Source of the DNA: Tulasnella sp. 424
Taxonomy: Eukaryota; Basidiomycota; Agaricomycetes; Cantharellales; Tulasnellaceae
Assembly (NCBI GenBank): GCA_019633425.1
Contig: WSUB01000021.1
Span: forward strand, 62,001 to 126,000
DNA: 64,000 nt
Reading direction: 5' to 3'
Below the pieces are notes generated by a model that ran no database searches, was not told the origin of the DNA, and saw nothing but the letters and a program-made list of their open reading frames with translations. Both the position numbers and the translations under genes were made by a program. Shown here piece by piece: positions 35,698-44,803 of this stretch. Each line of letters begins with the position of its first letter. The first letter of the stretch is position 1.

Positions 35698-38600
35698 TCA
35701 AGTCAAGTCAATGATGTCCTCAGGTATGATCCGTTGTTTTGGAGGGTTGGGCTTCTGCTTCGCGCCGGTCTTTGTGCTAGCTGTGCCTCCCTTCGTCACC
35801 GCAAAACCAAACGAGCCAAGTGTCCTCGATTCAGAGCCAGCTCGTGAGGGAGGCTTTGACGTTGCCCTGGGCTTTGAGGGATTTCGAAGTACGAGGGGTT
35901 GGGGGAGATCTTCATCCGACGAACCGATCTCAATGTATTCCACAATCCTTGGTGGTGCTTTAGCTTTTGAAGGCAGCTTGGGAGTTGGAGACTGTGGCCT
36001 GGCAGTTTCCTCCGTTTTGCGTGGTGATGTGTGCGTCTTTGTTTTTCGGGGAGACTTCGTCACCACATTTCCGCTATCTTCGGAACTGGACGACCTGCGG
36101 GGCAGGGGTCGAGTCTTCTTGGATGCAGTGACGGTCCTGGTCGTTTCGGAGGCAGCAGTGCTCGATGAGGATATGGAGAGTTTCGAGACCGCAGTTGATG
36201 AGGAGGAGGAATGGGGAGGGGGGCTGGGTCTTTTCGATACGAATGGGTCCTCAGGCAGCTCGTCATCGGAGTCGAAGAAACGAGCGGATGCGGGAAGTTT
36301 TTGTAAGACGGCAAGCTGTTCCTGGGCAAGCTTGGTTCCAAGGGACACTTTGGCCTTTGTGGACGCTGTCGGTTTTGGCTTGGAAGCACGAGACTTGAGT
36401 TTGCCAGGAGGTTCCAGACCAGGAGCCGACGATGGTGACGTTGCACCCGTTCTAGAGCGCAACGGGGTTGGAGAAGCAGACCGCTCTCGGTCATCATCGG
36501 AGTCATCCGGTCGCGGCATTGTGAAAGCGAACTGAGACTTGGGAGGAGGAATTTTGGCCTGTTTGCTTGTCGCCGAATCGGCGGCCACATGGCGACGAGC
36601 TGGCTGTTGACTCTTTTGGAGCCTTGTCGGCACATCAGCATCCGGGCCATCTTCTTCTGATGAGTCGAAGACCCGACGCGCGCGTCCAACCGCAGCTAGT
36701 TCGCGATCTTTAGGTACGGCTGGTGCTTTCGGCTTGGTGGGGTTTTGCAGGCGCACAGTGCTCCGTTCTTCGTCTTCTTCGTCTTCCTCGTCGGTGCTCT
36801 CCCAAAGTCGTCGCGGAGCTTTTGTCTTCTTCTGCGGTGTTTTCTTTTTGGCTGGAGCCTCTTCTGGTGCATCTTTCCCACCAGCCTTCTTCCTGCCCTT
36901 TCCTTTGCCCTCCTTCTTAGCCCGTTTCGCCTCTTCCTTCCCTTCGAATTCCTCTACCAAGTTGGATTGCACGTACTCCATCATCGTTGCTGGGAGCCAA
37001 ACCCTCAGATAGCCCAACGGGTCGGGAGGAGCCTTCGGACCAGTCCGCTTCTTTCCGTTTCCTTCACCGTCGCTCTCCAAATCCGAGAACGTCTCCCCAT
37101 AACCCAAGTCCTCGATACGCCGCGTTCCCTTGACGCCTGACTCGGCCAAGGCCACCAACTGAGCGGGGGCGATTTCGACACGGTACTCGAGCAGGTGGTC
37201 TGTGGACGCGTGTTTCCGACTGGAGTGAATCTTGATCATAAGCGGATCCTCGTCGTCCTCCTGGTTATTCAAGGGGCCTTTGACCTTCTCGGGACTGTCT
37301 AGACCGATTTTGGAAAAGTATCGAGTGATTAACTTGGACGGTGTTCCAACTACGAGGTGTTTCGGGGGCCGTTTCTTCTTCTGCGGGGTTCCTGGCCTAT
37401 CATCGTCCGACGATCTGCCTCTCGTATCTTGCTCCCTTGCGGCTTGTCGCAAGATCCTATTGCATGCTCCCGGCCAAAGCACGGTTCGGAACCGCTTGAT
37501 AATGATCTCCTTGACTCCCCATTCGAAGAACATCTCGCAGCAGGCAGCTACCTCTGCGATATCCATGTCCCTCGACCACCACTTCCTGTCATCAACCTCC
37601 TTCCCTCTGCTCTCCGAAGTGACTGGGGTAACGTATGAACGAAGAACCTCGACGTCTGGGAAGTCATCCGGGACTTTCTTTGCTAGAGCAGCGTATTTCT
37701 TGCCCACGATCCCGCGAGAATTGGTTTTGAGCTCATGGACGAGCTCTGCGCGCCACGATGTAAGGAAAACATCGAAATCGGCTGGTTCCATCGAGAGGAA
37801 TGCGTTGATCAACGAGTCGCCGAAGCCACACCTCGCCAGTCCTTGTGCAATGAGCTTGCCACAGCCTTTAACACCTTCCTAAAACACGTCGTCAGATAAT
37901 GGCACGATGATTCTTCAACTATCGTTTGTGGCTCACAGCATGATAATCTCCTCCGCTCAGCAAGCCAATTAAAATCATGCCATTTCGCGTGAGGTCAATG
38001 TCTTCGCGTTTCTCAAACTCTTCCGCCCGAAACACCAATGTATGTTTTCCGTCGTCTCTCCCGTCAGCATTAAGAACTGGCCTAGATCGGTTTCCAGAAA
38101 GCGTGTTGCTTGAGCTACAAGCGGTAGAGGTATTTCGGGTCAGATCACATGATTGACAACCTGGAAATCACGCACTTGCGAACGACCACTCGAGCACCAA
38201 ACAAAAAGTTGTCCACGTCGTCTGAGAGAACAGCATCAATCTTGCCGATGCGATTGAGGTAAGCGAGTTCCGCCTCCGCTTCTCCGGGTGCCTGCGCATC
38301 GGTGGTGGGCGCAAATTACGAATTAGCCCGGATCGTACGTGGACTCTCGAGGCGCCGCAAAGTGGCGAGCTGGCCGGGACACGCACCTGTCTCCATTCCC
38401 ATCCGAAAGCTTCAATCAATCTCTTGAACCCGCTTTGCAACCAGTGTTGACGTTGCCCGTTGATGTTCTTGCCTCGTTTGAAGCTCGGGCGATACGGGCC
38501 GTCGAAAACGAAGAGAGGCAGGAAAGGTGCTTCCGCGAGACGGCAAAGTCGAAAGAAGAGCGTTCGAAGTTCTGGATTCTCGCCCTCCTTGCCCCACTCG

Positions 38601-38890
38601 GAGTGGAAGAACCAAATACTGTCGAAGGCTCCGTGTCAGGGGATGTCAAGCACTTGAGCTCGACCAGCATGATGACACTGACCTAGCGTCAATGCCAATC
38701 CTATATCCTCTTTGTCCATTCAAATTCTGTTCAAAACCGTCCACGACTGCAAGATGAATGAGTGAACGCTTCTCTGCAGCTGGTCGTAACAGCTGAACGA
38801 GGCAAAATAGGGGGAGGGCATGAGTGTTTATGGAACGCCCGAGAGGTTAAAACGGCAAGCACTTACATCCCATAAGCCAGGTACTCCCAT
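35698..38890 (-). CDS. XPG/Rad2-family Holliday-junction resolvase, GEN1/YEN1-like
   Basis: Structure-selective nuclease resolving recombination intermediates. The start at 38890 gives the invariant MGVPGLWD ahead of an intron, then IGIDASIWFFHSEWG and LFVFDGPYRPSFKRG (XPG-N). XPG-I is APGEAEAELAYLNRIGK and DAVLSDDVDNFLFGA with the acidic metal ligands. A helix-hairpin-helix-type GLLSGGDYHAEGVKGCGK follows, with MEPADFDVFLTSW. A long, acidic and Lys/Ser-rich C-terminal half (about 450 residues) is typical of GEN1/YEN1 and unlike FEN1 or EXO1. The last residues, EDIIDLT directly before the stop, fit a SUMO-interacting motif; YIEIGSSDED earlier is a second candidate. It looks intact. Confidence 0.88.
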
Positions 38891-39338
38891 TATATATGCT
38901 GTAGATAGTTTTGCGAATGATTTCAAGAAGGGCCTTGAGGGCCAAGCGGGACGTAAAGGAAACTTGGGAAAGGAACAAACCAGACGAGACTTCAACTTGT
39001 CACACGTTACGGACTGGACCGTTACGTCACGCGCAGGCGTGATAACGCTTTTCTCAAGGACGGAATGAGCACACCAAAAAGCCCGAATTATTTCGCATTA
39101 GCAAAGGAAAAAGATTCGAGAGTAAGTAAATAGAAATGGAATGCAAAGCTATAATCGACATAGATGAAATTCCGTTGAGGGACTATGCTGACAATTGCCC
39201 AAGTGCGAATAGATACCGAAGGAGGGGAGATATGAAAGGGAAAGGTTGGGGACGAACAAGTCGATGCATTTTGAACGATCGTGTGCCGTTGTATTTGGGT
39301 TTTCTGGTCCTCAATAAAGAGGGTAAATGATGGAAGAT
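38891..39338. other. intergenic, GEN1 5' side and METTL24-like 3' side
   Basis: No gene is supported. A TATATATA-like stretch (38891-38898) sits directly next to the GEN1 start codon on the minus strand. Small open frames on plus (38820-39068, 39136-39330) have no recognisable content. Confidence 0.5.
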
Positions 39339-40701
39339 TTAGTGCAGGACATCGTGGTCGGCCTTGATGTTGATGAAAGAGTACTGCAAATTAAAAATCG
39401 TCAGTGACCAGCTTTCCCTATCACCGAATCAGTCCGCCATACCTCTGCAAGAGCGGGTTGCGTTCCCAAATTGATGTTAACGAAGATCAGGTTGGGTTCA
39501 GTCCAGAACGGCCTGAGGCCAGCGCCTTCAAGGCTCTCCCACCACTCCAAGAACTCCCTGAACACTTTCCTCTCGTCTTTCACGCCTGGCATACGATCAG
39601 CGTGAATTTCAAGCTGAAGTTGGCCGAAGGGAAGTGGCTTGTTGTGTTTCTTGGAGTACTCGATCAATGAGCGAAGAGCAGGGAACTCGTAGCCCTCGAT
39701 GTCGATCTTGAGGATGTCAATGAACTTGTGGCCTAAGTGAGGGAATGACGTTTAAGAGCACGTCCATGCATGGTGTGTATTGATTCGTACCGTTCATCTC
39801 CATCAGGGACTGAAGAGTGTACATGGGCGGGAAGGCGTTAGGCTCGTCCTTTCCCGCTAGTCCCCATGACTTGAAGTGGGATCGAGCAGCCAAGTGAGGA
39901 ATGTTTCGAATCTCGGGTCCGAACTGTTGATGGGAGTCGACAAGTCAGAACCTAAAGGGTTTCGCATTTGATAGCGTCCGACAACTTACATCCTTGACAG
40001 AGAAGTCGTATCCCCAAACCTCGCAGTGTTGAGTGAGCTCCAAGAGGCCAGCTTCAAACGAGCTCTCGTCGTTGATGCCAAAAGAGTAGATGGTGCAGTC
40101 CTTCTTAGCTTGCAACCGACTGAGACCGCACATCCACTTTCCACCATCGCCCAAAATGCCTGTGAGAAGCAAACGTGAGGCCCCTTATCCGGATAGCCCT
40201 GACTGCACGACCTCCTTACCAACTCGCTGAGTCTCGTGGGGACAGTTGAAAGCAGGGATGAAGAAGTCCCAGAGAGTGTAAAACTCGCGACTGTGATGGG
40301 GAGTGTCAGTACCCCACACACCGATCGAGACTCAGTACCTTGATCAACGTACTTTTTAGGCCATGGAAGGATATCATCCTTGGTTGGGCCGAACTTCTGG
40401 ATCAGCTTAGCACGCTATGAAGGGTCGAAAAATGTGAATTTGGATGAGCACGGGATGAGAAAAAGTATGCCGTGCAACGGAAACAAAACCGACGCACATC
40501 TTTGAGCATGTTCTGATAGACGTGCTCACTCTGGCTCAAGCGCCACGTAACATCAACGTCTCCTGAGCCATGCCTATATAGTCTTCCAAGCCTTGGACCA
40601 AAAGAATCTGAGGGGCCTGACGTTTGCAGCAACAACAAGCAGAGGAGACCCAACGCGCAAGTGATTGCGAATCGTGGATGTCGCTGGAATATTGCCAGCA
40701 T
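39339..40701 (-). CDS. METTL24-like methyltransferase-domain protein (Methyltransf_22)
   Basis: Type II membrane or secreted-side protein of the METTL24/Methyltransf_22 family; the substrate is unknown for the family. The N-terminal anchor is FAITCALGLLCLLLLQTSG (about residues 11-29). Family blocks in order: SREFYTLWDFFIPAFNCPHE-type exon, LGDGGKWMCGLSRL, TIYSFGINDESSFEAGLLE, CEVWGYDFSVKDFGPEI, FKSWGLAGKDEPNAFPPMYT, FIDILKIDIEGYEFPALRSL, LPFGQLQLEIHAD, and PALAEYSFINIK near the C-terminus. Stop at 39339-39341. The SFG-E and DIEG segments correspond to SAM-binding parts of FkbM-like methyltransferases. About seven short introns; intact. Confidence 0.83.
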
Positions 40702-41567
40702 CGTGAACGAGAGAGGGTGCGAGTTTTAAGGAAGGGACGAGGGGTCAAGGATTGCCGCTGGATGTCGGTTGAGCGACCAGTGGAGGGGAGAGGTGATGGT
40801 TGATGGAGGGGGTGCAAGTGGCAGGCAGTCGAGATTGAAATCCTCAGGTCCGTGGTCAGCTTCTTTCGAAATCTCTGCGTTCTCTCGAGATTCTCCGAGG
40901 CTTGGCAGCCAACCACATCCCGTGCCTGCTCGACGTGCCAGCAGTCCTTTTTCGCAGCTTCTGATACATAAAATAACGATCCATGCGTGCTGGAGAAGAG
41001 GGGCCCTGTCCATGAACGCCGCCGAAGAGCAGGATCCGGCACCGCATCTCTGGCATCGGCACACAAGCCCTTGGCGCGATGAGGCAAGCCGTCCAGTGAG
41101 GAACAGTTGAGGGAAGTGAGGATTCAAGACTTAGCGGAGGCGCAGAACACTTATTTATATGAGGTCTATTCTGTGTCCTCTGCGACCATATATATATCCC
41201 CGCAGCACTCCAGGGTCTGTCCTGTTATTAGAAGAGCCGATTTGATTTACCTCATGACATCGACCAATCCTCACAGTCGCTTCCCTCGTCTCGCTTGACT
41301 TCAGTGGCTTTGTTTTAACTTTCTAAATATGGTCCGAACGACGGACAACTCGGATAACGACCGGTGGCTGAAAAGCACGGCGCGAATTTCCTGTTTCGGA
41401 CAATATCTCCAGGACCGTACACTTCAGCGGTGCCCGCGCTTTATGCCTCTTGAATCCAAATCGAGCATTAAACATCAATTCCTTGGTGCACAAAATTTCC
41501 CTTTCTCCCACTCACCGAATACTTAAGCCCTTTGCGATGGCGAGATGTGAGTCGTCGTGCTACCATC
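40702..41567. other. divergent intergenic region METTL24-like / 7TM protein
   Basis: Shared upstream sequence of divergent genes. A TATATATAT run near 41188 is AT-rich but far from either start. Open frames on both strands (41450-42280 plus, 40726-41127 minus) are shadows or unsupported. Confidence 0.5.
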
Positions 41568-42569
41568 ATGACAAGAACGAACCCCTCAAGACCATCCTTC
41601 CTCCTCGCATCTCTCCTTGTCCTCTCAACCCTCGCCGCCGTTCATGCCCTTCCTTATCCTTCGCCCTCTTCCTTATCACCACCCTTTCGGCAACGCCGGG
41701 TCGACCCAGTTCTAGAACCCTGCGGTTTCGACGGCGACGACAATACCTACGGCCTCGGCATCCGACTCGGGCTGTACTTCCAATGGCTCAGCACAATGCT
41801 CAGCAACTTCCTCGGAATCGTCAAACCCGAAGAAGCCAAAAGCATGAAAGGCGTCAACCTCTGCTTCCAAGCCTCCGTCTTCGGAGGTCTACTCTACGTC
41901 ACCCTAACCCGCGGAACAACCCAAAATGCAGGTCAACTCTACGCTGCCGAGATCTGGGTCATCCTCTGCCTCTGCCTCGGAGGCGTCTTAACCATCAGCC
42001 CCGAACCAAAAGATCGCGCCTTCGTTATCCACGATGTCTGTCAACAAGCCTTAAACGTTGCAATGGCATCCTACACGCTTTGGTTCCTCTTCACAGGGAT
42101 GGACCAAATGGCTCACCCACCGTGCAGCCGGTACTCGTTCTTCTACACCAAAGTGGACATGTACCACTGGTTCCGACTGTTCTGGAAGATCACGATGATC
42201 CCGGCGACGTGCACCGTGGTCTTCAGTCTAGGCTGGAGCCTCCTTCGTCTTCGTGTCCCGGGCATGCGGAGACTTTTTGACGATGCCGAGCACGCGTGGG
42301 GTAGATCCCAACCCATATTCTGGGTCTTAAGTCCGTCATTCGCGTTGGGTTCAACGATTGCGTCGACGGAGCTCATCATACGGTGGAATCACATCCAAAA
42401 CGTCAACTCCGTCGGAGGGACGGGTCAACTCATTCCTCTAATCGTTTCGTGTCTGTCTTTTATCCGTCTGGCATATAAGCTGTTTACTCAGGCCAGACCG
42501 GAGAAAATCGATCCCCCTGCGAATAGCCCTTCTTTCGTGACTAATGCTTCGCTTCATTTGACTGTATGA
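41568..42569 (+). CDS. seven-TM fungal membrane protein with signal peptide
   Basis: Intron-free gene of about 333 codons, unusual in this intron-rich window. The in-frame ATG at 41568 opens a signal peptide (FLLASLLVLSTLAAVHA). A short exposed segment with a conserved-looking Cys follows (LEPCGFDGDDNTYGLGIRLG). Seven hydrophobic spans follow: LGLYFQWLSTMLSNFL, LCFQASVFGGLLYVTL, AEIWVILCLCLGGVLTI, ALNVAMASYTLWFLFTG, FWKITMIPATCTVVFSLGW, IFWVLSPSFALGSTIAS and QLIPLIVSCLSFIRLAYKLF. The YGLGIRLGLYFQW block recurs in uncharacterised fungal membrane proteins. No G-protein-coupled-receptor signature is visible, so a receptor role is speculative. Stop at 42567-42569. Confidence 0.8.
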   Translation: MTRTNPSRPSFLLASLLVLSTLAAVHALPYPSPSSLSPPFRQRRVDPVLEPCGFDGDDNTYGLGIRLGLYFQWLSTMLSNFLGIVKPEEAKSMKGVNLCFQASVFGGLLYVTLTRGTTQNAGQLYAAEIWVILCLCLGGVLTISPEPKDRAFVIHDVCQQALNVAMASYTLWFLFTGMDQMAHPPCSRYSFFYTKVDMYHWFRLFWKITMIPATCTVVFSLGWSLLRLRVPGMRRLFDDAEHAWGRSQPIFWVLSPSFALGSTIASTELIIRWNHIQNVNSVGGTGQLIPLIVSCLSFIRLAYKLFTQARPEKIDPPANSPSFVTNASLHLTV

Positions 42570-42769
42570 TTTAACGCGCCCCGCATGTATCCAATAAATA
42601 AACTCTTGTTCTCCGTCGTCCAGCTTGAAATTTTTTGACACCTACATTAACGTCTGTTTTCGAGGAGTGTGGTAGGCTGACCCGCCCCATTTCGACATCG
42701 AAACAGGCGTCGGCTTCTCTGAATATATATCTCTCAGTCAGCATGAGATTGGAGAACACCACATTTCAT

Positions 42770-43340
42770 TGGGCAATAAAGCTAGCAGGTCCAACTCAAT
42801 GACCTTAGGTATATCCTCCAATGTCCCAGCCGGGCGTTCCCGATTCATCTTTGCTACCCCAACCGATGGAGGGTGCTTAGTATTAATATCAGAAGGCGAG
42901 CAGGAACTAAAGGTGTGGGACATGAAGAAACCTTCATCTCCGAAAACATTTACCGTTGAGGGTACTGTTCACGCCATTGTCTGTTCGCCCGATGGGCGGA
43001 TCTTCTGTACTGTGCAAGAGCACACTCAAGAGGACGATAGTACACAAGGGTTTTTGCGCCTTTGGAACAGTGGCAGCCTTCGGTGCGTTGCCAAGTGGGA
43101 GATTGACGAATTCAGACGCGGAGACTGCGACTGGGGTGCCCCCACGTCCTTCTCGCGAAATGGGAGCCTCCTCGCCACTTCATTCCAAATCCCAATCGAC
43201 TCATCCACTCAAGTACGTGTGTGGTCAACAGAATCGGGACCTCTCGAGGTGAAGGTCCCACAGTCGTCCTCTACCACCGCCCGTACAGTAACATTCTCCT
43301 CAGACAACAAGCGCCTATTCTATGCCACCAGGCAGAGGAG
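42770..43340 (+). pseudogene. WD40-repeat gene fragment
   Basis: A single open stretch with WD40 character: FIFATPTDGGCLVLISEGEQELKVWDM, HAIVCSPDGRIFCTVQE, GFLRLWNSGSLRCVAKWEI, SFSRNGSLLATSFQI, STQVRVWSTESGPLEVK, TVTFSSDNKRLFYA. It covers about three to four blades, has no clear start (first ATG at 42799), and stops abruptly where sequence of MYND/DUF4470 type begins near 43340, in a different frame. No remaining WD40 blades or partner domain were found. Best read as a truncated gene captured at a recombination junction. Confidence 0.65.
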
Positions 43341-43971
43341 GACTTGCTCAGAATGATGATGGAGCTGACATCCTATCTGGTTCGTGCAAACTTTTTCTTG
43401 TTAGATTAGGCCACTCTGAGCTGCTCACGCACAGCGTTTATCTATGACACTAGGGCTTAACTGAAGAAACGGGGCTATCTAGAGCTCCAATCACCCTTCT
43501 CGCAAAAAACTTGGGAGCCTTTTTTGATACCCTTCCTCCATTCCGCCGATACCTTCACGTGAACGGAGTCGCCAGTGCTTCTTCGTCTGTCGGGATCAAG
43601 GAAAGGAAAGCTCCCCGTATAGTACCGTCGGTAGGTGGACCGCGCTGTTATCCGGTACCAAAAACTTGACGGACGTCGATCGTATGGACAGAGATTCGGC
43701 GTCGAGATCGAGCAATTTGATAGCCCTAGGATCACAATCAATCGGGAGCAATTCTATTTCACCGGTCAGTATCTCGGGGTTAAGTTCTCGATTGTCGACC
43801 TAATACGTTGCCTCAGGCCACATCCTTTTCCCGTCCTGCCAGTGGCACGAGCGGCTCATAGAGTTCGAAGTAGTAGAGGTACCCATCAAGGACCCTGTTG
43901 CCCAGCTCTTTGCACCTTCAACAATCCTGTGGTCAATCGTGGTCATTCTAGTAGTATACTTCTTCTGGTAG
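43340..43971 (+). pseudogene. 3' half of a tail-anchored DUF4470 gene (truncated copy)
   Basis: It matches the C-terminal part of the full genes at 44.8 and 50.5 kb: MMELTSYL, NLGAFFDTLPPFRRYLHVNG, VGIKERKAPRIVPS, VEIEQFDSPRITINREQFYF, and HILFPSCQWHERLIEFE. A membrane anchor follows (STILWSIVVILVVYFFW) and a stop at 43969-43971. The exon frames are still open, so truncation at the 5' side (MYND finger and DUF4470 core missing) is the main damage. It is fused out of frame behind the WD40 fragment. Confidence 0.8.
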
Positions 43972-43984
43972 GATACTTCTCATG

Positions 43985-44265
43985 GCGCTACGTTTTGGTG
44001 GGCTACATGATTGTCGTACATCCCGTTCATCTAGCTACTCTCGACATGTACGTTGCCTGCCTTATCCCGCTATTCTTGCATCAATTGCCAGGTCCCCTAA
44101 TACAAGGTCTCTATTACTTGAATGCTGTGACGGGCCTTATTCATCCGGTGTCAAGTGAATGGGTGAGCCTCATCGAGAAAACAACGCGGCCGGCGTCTGG
44201 ACCTTCGCGCCGGTCCATCTAATGCCAATGGCGCCACCATATTCATGACTAGCGCACCCCCTTCA
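43985..44265 (+). repeat. array spacer element D, copy 1
   Basis: Downstream element following each tail-anchored DUF4470 end. Landmarks are TGCCTTATCCCGCTATTCTT and the TAATGCC(A/G)-TG(A/G)CGCCACC-like end. Copies 2 and 3 lie at 47119-47335 and 52797-53020. Reading frames across it differ between copies, so it is probably non-coding or decayed coding sequence. Confidence 0.7.
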
Positions 44266-44550
44266 AAGTGCTGCTCGAGCCTTGAAAGTCCGGAAATGGA
44301 AAACACCACGAATTCAACTACCTGTTTGTCTTGCTCTGTATTTTCATTGGTGACTAAGCACTAACCTTCAACAGAGGATTAGTGTTCAGGTCGGTGACAA
44401 GGGCGGCCCTAAAATCACACCAAAGCCATTCTACTAGGTAGGTGTAATGCTCTCTCTCATACAACTCCTCCGATCGAAGTTCTAAATAATTCTTTCAGGC
44501 TTGATCCTGTTTCCGGGACTTGGAGTTTGAAACCGTACCATAACTACGGG
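44265..44550 (+). pseudogene. 3' remnant of a soluble-type DUF4470 gene
   Basis: It corresponds to the last three exons of the full gene at 48.0-50.2 kb: a KVRKWKTPRIQLP-like exon, then ISVQVGDKGGPKITPKPFY, then CTTTCAGGCTTGATCCTGTTTCCGGGAC matching the final-exon acceptor and start. Substitutions and small gaps have broken the frame, and the TGGCATGAACGG segment of the parent is deleted. It sits directly before spacer element P of the next gene, as the intact gene does at 50.2 kb. Confidence 0.7.
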
Positions 44551-44803
44551 TGAATGGGAATCAGCGGGCCCATATGTTTCGGGTTTGTCTGGCCTACCAT
44601 CGCAGGGAATCTGGACCTCTCTGCGTGCTTGACCGCGACGTGTAGAGGGGAGAAGAGACTTGAAGCCTCGTTTTTACCACGATGTTTGCTGACTAATACT
44701 CTAAAATGGAAAATGTGTGGACCTTTGACACGCGCCCGAGCAGAACGGAGTCGTCCTTTAAGTCCGGCTTGACTTCCTAGCAGTCGCCTCTCTAATCGCT
44801 ACC
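44550..44803 (+). promoter_or_regulatory. spacer/promoter element P, copy 1
   Basis: About 250 bp upstream of the first full array gene, closely matching 50217-50474 upstream of the third. Shared landmarks are GATGTTTGCTGACTAATA, TGTGTAGAGG-GAGA-GAGACTTG, and TTTAAGTCCGGCT before the ATG. Retention of this block with each tail-anchored gene suggests it carries their promoter (inference). Confidence 0.6.

Noticed and set aside
35684..36535. 283-codon plus-strand open frame over the GEN1 C-terminus
   Set aside because: It is a shadow of the acidic/basic low-complexity coding sequence on the minus strand; no family likeness.
41450..42280. 276-codon plus-strand open frame, Arg/Pro-rich
   Set aside because: Alternative frame of the seven-TM gene with no hydrophobic spans or homology.
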